A DNA stretch of 5,859 nt from Candidatus Omnitrophota bacterium (GTDB lineage Bacteria > Omnitrophota > Gorgyraeia > Duberdicusellales > 4484-171): NCBI GenBank assembly GCA_023227945.1, contig JALOCC010000077.1, forward strand, positions 1-5,859, in the 5' to 3' direction. The position numbers and the translations under genes were made by a program. Shown piece by piece: positions 1-4,534 of this stretch (its first letter is position 1; the number at the start of each line of letters is the position of its first letter). The notes below the pieces were generated by a model. It searched no databases. It worked only from the letters and a program-made list of their open reading frames with translations, and was not told the origin of the DNA.

Positions 1-814
1 TTCTTTTCTTATCGGAGTTCACCTCTAAAATGAGTTGTGCGATATTTTCGATGTTATCGACTTCTGAAAATTCATCACTGAAAAATTGCAGGGTCCCAAA
101 TTTAGCCATGCTTGCAGCATCTTTTGCATAAATTGGTTCGCTCGCAACTTCTACCTTTTTCTTTCTTCCAGTCTTTTCACTAATGCCATCAACTTTGAAC
201 ATTTTTATTAATTTGACGCGGTTGTAAGTATCTTCAATGCTGCTAGAATACTTGAAATTCGAAGCCGTTTCATTTGTGATTAAATATTCAGCGGAGTTTT
301 TTTCAATGTCTTTTAGGTCTATGCGACCGTCATTATCGTAATAGCAATATTTTCTACCTGTGTTCATTAAGGTGGCTTCTAGGGCTTGATTTACCATGTC
401 GATTAGCGTCATATTATCAAGCGCCATCTTTTCGATAACATAACCGGTGTCTTCAATGTCGCCGGGGATCAAGTCAAATTCTGCGCACAAACGAATCAAA
501 AAATCACTTGCTTTTTCGTTCTCAATAAGGAACGAATCCTTATTCTTCATGTATCGCAATTGATCGTATGCAGTAATTTGAATAAACTTTTTTTTGTCAA
601 AGTCTTTAGAAAACACAAATCCATTAAATCTTTTTTTTCCGTCAACTGAAAAAATTACTTGTGCCCCTTCCTCAAAGCTCAAATATTTGTCTTTTATTAC
701 TGTAAATTCTAGCGATTCGGGAGATCCGTAGGCATCGCTTTTTAACGTTATCCCGTCTTGGATTGCAGGGATAAACCGTTGTGTCTTTGTGAGTATGGAT
801 AGTTCATAGCTCAT
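1..814 (-). CDS. Baseplate hub protein, XkdQ/YqbQ-like (3' partial)
   Basis: Central hub protein that joins the tube to the spike, functionally like T4 gp27, Mu gp44 and late control gene D proteins. The frame runs from ATG at 814 to the window edge: 271 codons without a stop; I infer that some tens of residues of the family's usual ~325 are missing. By hand translation it starts MSYELSILTKTQRFIPAIQD and contains LEFTVIKDKYLSFEEGAQVI, FNGFVFSKDFDKKKFIQITA, YDQLRYMKNKDSFLIENEKA, EDTGYVIEKMALDNMTLIDM, NQALEATLMNTGRKYCYYDN, DGRIDLKDIEKNSAEYLI and EDTYNRVKLIK. The YDQLRYMKNKD...A-S-D, DNMTL.D...QALE and NTG.KY..YD.(D/F)G elements are typical of the family. The start is one base after the upstream TGA (TGAGATG), with AAGG six bases before it (824-821). 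Very AT-rich, with several A8 lysine tracts. Confidence 0.88.
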   Translation of the reverse strand, partial: MSYELSILTKTQRFIPAIQDGITLKSDAYGSPESLEFTVIKDKYLSFEEGAQVIFSVDGKKRFNGFVFSKDFDKKKFIQITAYDQLRYMKNKDSFLIENEKASDFLIRLCAEFDLIPGDIEDTGYVIEKMALDNMTLIDMVNQALEATLMNTGRKYCYYDNDGRIDLKDIEKNSAEYLITNETASNFKYSSSIEDTYNRVKLIKMFKVDGISEKTGRKKKVEVASEPIYAKDAASMAKFGTLQFFSDEFSEVDNIENIAQLILEVNSDKKR

Positions 815-815
815 C

Positions 816-1397
816 TCAAGCCTTGCTCTGGAAGGTTGGAAAACTAACGCCTATTTTTGCTGTGATTGAGCTTGCAAGTTTCTTTATTTCGGAAGCGAAA
901 CTAACCCCATTCACAGGATCTAAAGTGTAAGTGATCGTGTCTCCGGACTCTGAAATCTTTTTTATTTTTCGTGTCGAATATTGCTTGTACTGCTTTAATT
1001 CGAGCCGTACTTTTACGTCGGTGCCATCGCTTGCGTCCTCAATAATCCTCATGTTTTCAATTGACGAAACCATATAGGAGTAGCCAACTGGGAGGATTGT
1101 GCCTTGCTTCATTTTGGCGACGACAAAAGGAAATGGGATCTTTTTTGTTCGCAACAAATTAAAGTATTCTGTAAATGCTAAAGCATCAAGCCCCGCCATT
1201 GAGTAGAGCGCAAAAGGATATGAGTTCCCCTGCGGAAATAAAGCGTCAAACGAAATAGTATCTAGACCTGGTTCCTTCAAGATATTTATTTCGCTTTCAT
1301 TAATGAGATTCACTGTCTCATTATTTCCATTTTTAGAGGTCTCCATAGACCCTGGAGTAACGGGTAATAGGACTGGCCCAATGAAGAAATAATACAT
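816..1397 (-). CDS. XkdP-like baseplate/hub adaptor protein without a clear LysM domain
   Basis: Of 193 residues, the N-terminal ~140 fit the XkdP-type proteins encoded between tape measure and hub in PBSX-like elements: MYYFFIGPVLLPVTPGSM (1-18), VNLINESEINILKEPGLDTI (29-48), a PFALY segment (61-65), LLRTKKIPFPFVVAKM (81-96), IEDASDGTDVKVRLELKQYK (119-138). Homologues usually end in a LysM peptidoglycan-binding domain and are thought to sit at the tube-baseplate junction. Here the last ~50 residues are lysine- and serine-rich; S-G-D-T at 151-154 recalls the G-D-T of LysM, but the rest of that fold is not recognisable. There is no room for a lost domain downstream, as the TGA is one base before the hub start. 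No signal peptide or membrane segment is apparent. The exact role is inferred from family and position. Confidence 0.78.
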   Translation of the reverse strand: MYYFFIGPVLLPVTPGSMETSKNGNNETVNLINESEINILKEPGLDTISFDALFPQGNSYPFALYSMAGLDALAFTEYFNLLRTKKIPFPFVVAKMKQGTILPVGYSYMVSSIENMRIIEDASDGTDVKVRLELKQYKQYSTRKIKKISESGDTITYTLDPVNGVSFASEIKKLASSITAKIGVSFPTFQSKA

Positions 1398-3355
1398 TAC
1401 GCGGTCACTCCTTCAGCACTTGATGACATGGCTTTCTTGAGCCCGCTAGTCATTCGAGAGACCACATTGTCAATATCCATATTGGAGCTAATCGAATTTC
1501 TGTTATTCGAAATCAGCTTGATGTTCTGCGATGAAATTCTATTTAAGACACGGTTTTCCATAGCATCGCGCAAATATTGGTAGGACTTCTCATTTGTGTT
1601 TTTAGCGGTCTCCGCCGTGTTGTCTGCAATGTCTTTTAACAAATCGTCATAAGGTGCGTTTTTGCTAAAATCAAACATCCCTGGCGCTTCAAAACCACCA
1701 AGCAAAGACTTTAATTTGTCCTTAATTCGTTCTCCGATTGTGTCACCCCAATTATATCCAGCCTCGAAAGCCTCGCCAGGGTCTAAGAGATCAAACTTTT
1801 TCTTTCCATAGGTTCCACGAGATTCGTTAAAATTGAAGGTCTCAGGGGCCACGAACTTAGGCCCAATCATAAAGTCTCTTGCTTTCTGAGTAAATCCAAG
1901 AAATTTAGAAGCGTAATTTGTTTTCATTACTTTATCATAAAGCATGAGTAAAGGTTGTAAAAGCAACATCATGCCGCTAACTAAATTTCCAAACATAAAG
2001 CGAACAGCAGGGATGAACCCGGTAAATGCGTAATTTAAGGCATTAAAAACGTCCGCCGCTAAATCGCCAACACCATCTCCGATAAAGTCTAGAAAGTCAA
2101 AAACATAATTTGCCGCCTGTGCAAAAGTGTTGTAAAACATCGCTAAAAATTCAGCGGTTAGTCCGGACAAGATTCCAAAGAAACTAAATGAGGCTCCTGC
2201 GAGATTGTTAAATAAAATAGTCAATGAGGCTGCGAGCCCTACAACCGCAACGATTGCCAGCGTTACAGCATTCCAGGCAATCATATTCGCAAATGCCAAT
2301 CGCAGCGTAGCGGCAATTGCTTTAAAAATTGTCGGAATGTAAGCCACCATAATAGCCGTTTTTACTGCAAGGATTCCTAATCCCACCGCGCTTAAAATAG
2401 GCAATATTTTTTTCATGTTATTTTGTGCGAAATTTACGGCTACCGCTATTTTGTCGAATCCCCATGAAACAAAACCAACAAAATATTGGGCGGCCACGAC
2501 AGCCGAATTTAAAAACGATTGAAACTTTTTAGAGTTAAAAATATCACTTATTTTTTTTTGCAGTGGCCAAGCCGCTCTCTGTATAGCATTTAGTGCCATC
2601 GTAGAAATTCTAGACCACGTTAATGGAATCTTTTTGAATTGCGCATCGGTCTCTGCAGACGCTTCAAGCATTGCTTTTTTAACGACCTTAGCAGAAATTT
2701 TACCTTGTGTTGCTAAATTACGGAGCTTTTCAATTGGCATCCCCATTGACTTTGCAACGGCTTGCATAATGTTCGGAGCCGCTTCAAAAACTGCGTTAAA
2801 TTCTTCCCCGCGCAATACGCCAGAGCCCAAAGCCTGAACAAGTTGGAGCGATGCTGAGTGTTGTTCTTCGGTACTTGCCCCGGCGATTCCAAACATCTTG
2901 CTAAGTGTTTCAGCGAACCGAATTGTCTCTTTGTTATTGGTAAATATTTTCCCCGCGCGCAAACCAATTTTAGCCACCACGTCGGCCTGCACCCCATAAG
3001 CTGAGCCAGAACGTTGAGCACTATCGTAAATCATCTTTTGCAATTCTGACGATTTTTGAAGCCCATCATTAATCATGTTTATTCTAGCATTCGTATTCGT
3101 CATTTCGTCAGACCATTTGACGACGCTAGAAATTGTCCTGAAACTCAAATAAGTCGCGGCAGCATATTTTAACTGCGTCACAAGTCCGCTCGTGGAGCGT
3201 GTGGCTTTCTCGATGGCTCTAGTGCTTGGAGACTTTTCGCTTGCGTTTTTAACGATAGAAAAACCCGCTTCGCAACTAGTCAAAGCCGCCGCAATCGCCT
3301 TTAGTTTAGGCGACATTTGGTCATTTAAACCAAGTGTTGTTTTTACGCCAGCCAT
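1397..3355 (-). CDS. Tail tape measure protein
   Basis: Extended protein that fills the growing tail tube, sets its length, and is expelled at contraction. The 652 residues show the tape-measure N-terminal domain: LRAGKIFTNNKETIRFAETL (132-151), then SASLQLVQALGSGVLRGEEF (167-186), NAVFEAAPNIMQAVAKSMGM (187-206) and LRNLATQGKISAKVVKKAML (211-230). The middle is strongly hydrophobic and alanine-rich (about 281-298, 315-347, 355-385, 388-470), with helices able to enter the host membrane. The C-terminal part has DIADNTAETAKNTNEK (575-590), YLRDAMENRVLNR (594-606) and a polar stretch ending in AEGVTA, a tail-end pattern I recall from many Bacillota tape measures. It is short for a PBSX-type protein; at the usual ~0.15 nm per residue, tail length would be about 100 nm (inference). 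It starts directly after the chaperone extension and overlaps the next gene by one base. Confidence 0.95.
   Translation of the reverse strand: MAGVKTTLGLNDQMSPKLKAIAAALTSCEAGFSIVKNASEKSPSTRAIEKATRSTSGLVTQLKYAAATYLSFRTISSVVKWSDEMTNTNARINMINDGLQKSSELQKMIYDSAQRSGSAYGVQADVVAKIGLRAGKIFTNNKETIRFAETLSKMFGIAGASTEEQHSASLQLVQALGSGVLRGEEFNAVFEAAPNIMQAVAKSMGMPIEKLRNLATQGKISAKVVKKAMLEASAETDAQFKKIPLTWSRISTMALNAIQRAAWPLQKKISDIFNSKKFQSFLNSAVVAAQYFVGFVSWGFDKIAVAVNFAQNNMKKILPILSAVGLGILAVKTAIMVAYIPTIFKAIAATLRLAFANMIAWNAVTLAIVAVVGLAASLTILFNNLAGASFSFFGILSGLTAEFLAMFYNTFAQAANYVFDFLDFIGDGVGDLAADVFNALNYAFTGFIPAVRFMFGNLVSGMMLLLQPLLMLYDKVMKTNYASKFLGFTQKARDFMIGPKFVAPETFNFNESRGTYGKKKFDLLDPGEAFEAGYNWGDTIGERIKDKLKSLLGGFEAPGMFDFSKNAPYDDLLKDIADNTAETAKNTNEKSYQYLRDAMENRVLNRISSQNIKLISNNRNSISSNMDIDNVVSRMTSGLKKAMSSSAEGVTA
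1408..1413 (-). promoter_or_regulatory. Ribosome binding site of the XkdP-like gene
   Basis: AAGGAG lies inside the last codons of the tape measure gene, 10 bases before the ATG at 1397, which shares its A with the tape measure TAA (TAATG). Good site with slightly long spacing; supports the chosen start and translational coupling. Confidence 0.7.
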
Positions 3356-3544
3356 TTAATGCCCTTTGTTTTTGATCTTGTCAGCCTGCTCTTTTTCGTC
3401 TTCAATCGAAACTTGAACGCTTGCCCAAATAAACGCTTTTTCAGACTCTTCTAATTCAGGAAATTCTTTTACTTTGTCCCAAGGCCAATGCAACTCATGA
3501 AGCAAATAATGCATGAGGGAGGGCTCTCCTCCCCCACGAATTAG
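3356..3544 (-). CDS. -1 frame extension of the tail assembly chaperone (T-like domain, made by frameshift)
   Basis: After slippage at A AAA AAC, 62 codons follow from CTA at 3544 to CAT at 3359, then TAA at 3358-3356. Joined to the 151-residue zero-frame product they give a fusion of 213 residues, the counterpart of lambda gpG-T. I translated it by hand: after L-I-R-G-G-G it contains SLMHYLLHELHWPWDKVKEF, then PELEESEKAFIWASVQVSIE, and a charged tail ending KIKNKGH. The W-P-W-D motif, the F-P-E-L-E-E..KAF..A..Q pattern and the coiled, acidic/lysine-rich end resemble the second chaperone frame of myo- and siphophages. Its role would be to link the chaperone to the tape measure and tube subunits. 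It has no conventional start at its head; an alternative is independent initiation at ATG 3514 (51 codons). The stop abuts the tape measure start with no spacer. Confidence 0.85.
   Translation of the reverse strand, partial: LIRGGGEPSLMHYLLHELHWPWDKVKEFPELEESEKAFIWASVQVSIEDEKEQADKIKNKGH
3362..3367 (-). promoter_or_regulatory. Weak ribosome binding site of the tape measure gene
   Basis: AAAGGG lies six bases (CATTAA) before the ATG at 3355. The spacer contains the TAA stop of the chaperone extension, giving TAAATG. The weak site plus the abutting stop suggests that tape measure translation is helped by ribosomes arriving from the frameshifted frame. Confidence 0.55.
3515..3535 (-). promoter_or_regulatory. 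Frameshift-stimulating hairpin downstream of the slippery site
   Basis: GGGGGAGG (3535-3528) pairs with CCTCCCTC (3522-3515) as an 8-base-pair stem: six G-C pairs, one A-T and one G-U, around the loop AGAGC. It begins 8 bases after the slippery heptamer, within the 5-9 base spacing usual for -1 frameshift stimulators. The same purine arm contains GGAGGAG, a good ribosome binding sequence placed 11 bases before an in-frame ATG at 3514, so the hairpin may also mask an internal start. Identified by hand pairing. Confidence 0.75.
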
Positions 3545-3996
3545 TTTTTTGCGAGAGTAACCGCCTCGTTTTCATCGTCTATTTTGTCCACGAGGTTGTT
3601 CAATTTGGTCACAGCAAAAGCCAATTTTTCAAAGTCGTCTTTGTCGCTGAGCATGAGCATGACCAAATTTTCAGGCGTGCGCTCATCCATCGGGTATTCA
3701 CTCATGTATGAGTCTGCAATCGTTTTATCGGTAAGGTCTGGGTATACCACTGATTTAGCCGTAAGAACGCGTAGGAGCCGTTCAGAATCGACAACAAATT
3801 CACCCGGGCCTTTCCCTTTTACGTTTTTAATTTGTGTGCAAAGAGTGCGAGCATCGCTGATTTCGCGGGTAGTTAATTTCTTGATTTCCCACTCAATTGC
3901 GTTTCCATTTTCGTCTTTGAAATCGTCACAAACCGCAACCTTTACGTTTGGAGTTGCTTTTTTCTTATCCTTCAAAAAGACTGAAATATCACTCAT
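3541..3996 (-). CDS. Tail assembly chaperone, XkdN-like (zero-frame product)
   Basis: Cytoplasmic, non-structural protein that coats the tape measure and helps recruit tube subunits; the functional counterpart of lambda gpG. It has 151 residues, close to the usual size of the XkdN family. Patterns seen are an N-terminal FLKDKKK (7-13), DENGNAIEWEIKKLTTREI (28-46), a central SVVYPDLTDKTIADSY (81-96), LMLSDKDDFEKLA (114-126), and an acidic C-terminus ending TLAKN. It has no signal peptide or membrane segment. The last two sense codons AAA AAC, with the preceding A, form the slippery heptamer A AAA AAC directly before TAA, so a minority of ribosomes probably continue in the -1 frame (see the 3356-3544 entry). 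Family recognised from memory of the XkdN pattern, including the common -AKN terminus. Confidence 0.88.
   Translation of the reverse strand: MSDISVFLKDKKKATPNVKVAVCDDFKDENGNAIEWEIKKLTTREISDARTLCTQIKNVKGKGPGEFVVDSERLLRVLTAKSVVYPDLTDKTIADSYMSEYPMDERTPENLVMLMLSDKDDFEKLAFAVTKLNNLVDKIDDENEAVTLAKN
3544..3550 (-). promoter_or_regulatory. Slippery heptamer A AAA AAC for programmed -1 frameshifting
   Basis: The minus strand reads GC A AAA AAC TAA, with AAA and AAC as zero-frame codons and TAA as the stop. This is a canonical X XXY YYZ site: both tRNAs can re-pair after a one-base backward slip, after which CTA (starting at 3544) is read. A GAGG tract at 3567-3564, 13 bases upstream, could act as a Shine-Dalgarno-like stimulator as in dnaX, although the spacing is a little long. 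A GC-rich hairpin follows 8 bases downstream. The -1 frame encodes a family-typical extension, so the site is very unlikely to be accidental. Confidence 0.9.
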
Positions 3997-4002
3997 GTTT
4001 TG

Positions 4003-4009
4003 TTCCTTT
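4003..4009 (-). promoter_or_regulatory. Ribosome binding site of the chaperone gene
   Basis: AAAGGAA followed by six bases (CAAAAC) before the ATG at 3996. The match to the anti-Shine-Dalgarno is weaker than that of the tube gene, and it sits directly after the 4010-4037 hairpin, so its accessibility could depend on that structure. Supports the start at 3996. Confidence 0.65.
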
Positions 4010-4037
4010 GAAAAGTCCCGCTTTCACGAGACATTTC
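4010..4037 (-). promoter_or_regulatory. Hairpin between tube and chaperone genes (possible attenuator or mRNA-stabilising element)
   Basis: In the only sizeable intergenic gap, GAAATGTCTCG and CGGGACTTTTC on the minus strand can pair as an 11-base-pair stem with one internal T-T mismatch and one G-U pair, closed by a six-base loop, TGAAAG. The U-run needed for a classical intrinsic terminator lies inside the stem arm rather than after it, and the next bases are AAAGGAAC, the ribosome binding site of the chaperone. It is therefore more likely an attenuator, processing barrier or 3'-end stabiliser for the sheath/tube message than a full stop. Found by hand pairing; no folding energy was computed. 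Confidence 0.4.
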
Positions 4038-4044
4038 GTACAAA

Positions 4045-4521
4045 TTAACCAGCAATGACCGAGTTTGTATTTGAGAATTTCGAGATCGGAGTAAATCCAG
4101 CCGCCTTGAAATTCACTTCTTGCATGAGGAAATCGTCACCACCGAGCTTCATCAAGTCGATGTCACCGGAGATGTGGCAGTCCGTGAAGATTCCCACACG
4201 CCGGCCAGAAGAGGACGTTTGATCCTCATTAGACACCTGCAAATCAAAGTATGGAACTACCGCTGTGCTGCCGATTTTTTGCACCATGTCGTTCACTGCG
4301 CTGTCAACGTCGTAAATCGTCATTGAGCCAGAGTAACCAATGCCAGTGATCTTTGAACCCTTTTCAAGAGTTCCAAGCATGGGAACGTCAGCATCGGAAA
4401 TGTTTGCAGTGCCCTTGACTTCCTTCACTTGCAACCAGAGCTTACGAGTACCGTCAATGGTGACGTAGCATGAGCCCAGTTTCGCGTTGACAGCATCTTT
4501 TGGATTAAATTTTTGACCCAT
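4045..4521 (-). CDS. Tail tube (core) protein, XkdM-like
   Basis: Subunit of the rigid inner tube along which DNA or effectors pass, assembled as stacked rings around the tape measure and inside the sheath. At 158 residues it is close to the usual size for the PBSX XkdM family. Supporting patterns are G-S-C-Y-V-T-I-D-G (about 16-24), a polar stretch with PMLGTLEKGSKITG (47-60), YSGSMTIYDV (63-72), YFDLQVSNEDQTSSSGRR (91-108), and TDCHISGDIDLMKLGGDD (113-130), followed by FKAAGFTPISKF. The YFD.QV.NED..SS.GR and DC.I.GDI patterns are typical of this family. The ATG has a strong AAGGAG site, and the gene starts 11 bases after the sheath stop. It is followed by a 48-base gap with a hairpin. GC content is high compared with the genes further downstream, as expected for an abundant protein. 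Confidence 0.92.
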   Translation of the reverse strand: MGQKFNPKDAVNAKLGSCYVTIDGTRKLWLQVKEVKGTANISDADVPMLGTLEKGSKITGIGYSGSMTIYDVDSAVNDMVQKIGSTAVVPYFDLQVSNEDQTSSSGRRVGIFTDCHISGDIDLMKLGGDDFLMQEVNFKAAGFTPISKFSNTNSVIAG

Positions 4522-4528
4522 TTTTGAA

Positions 4529-4534
4529 CTCCTT
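4529..4534 (-). promoter_or_regulatory. Ribosome binding site of the tail tube gene
   Basis: AAGGAG followed by a 7-base spacer (TTCAAAA) before the ATG at 4521. Part of the motif lies inside the TAA stop codon of the sheath gene (4535-4533), so a ribosome ending the sheath finishes on this site. This supports coupled, high-level production of sheath and tube, and it fixes the tube start. Confidence 0.85.

Noticed and set aside
2551..2559. A9 run in the tape measure coding strand as a second slippage site
   Set aside because: It encodes Q-K-K in the intact frame with conserved protein on both sides. There is no evident downstream structure or useful alternative frame, and similar A8 runs at 588-595 and 631-638 are just lysine codons in AT-rich DNA.
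2713..3021. Minus-strand open frame of 102 codons within the tape measure gene
   Set aside because: It sits in another frame over the most conserved part of the tape measure, and its composition (W, C, R, Q rich) is not protein-like.
4010..4037. Rho-independent terminator after the tube gene
   Set aside because: The stem is plausible, but the U-run is inside the stem and is followed by AAAGGAAC. A full terminator would also cut off the rest of the tail operon, so it is kept only as a possible attenuator.
3584..4048. Plus-strand open frame of 154 codons opposite the chaperone gene
   Set aside because: It starts at TTG without a ribosome binding site, lies entirely antisense to a well-supported gene, and its serine/arginine/phenylalanine-rich product looks like a shadow.
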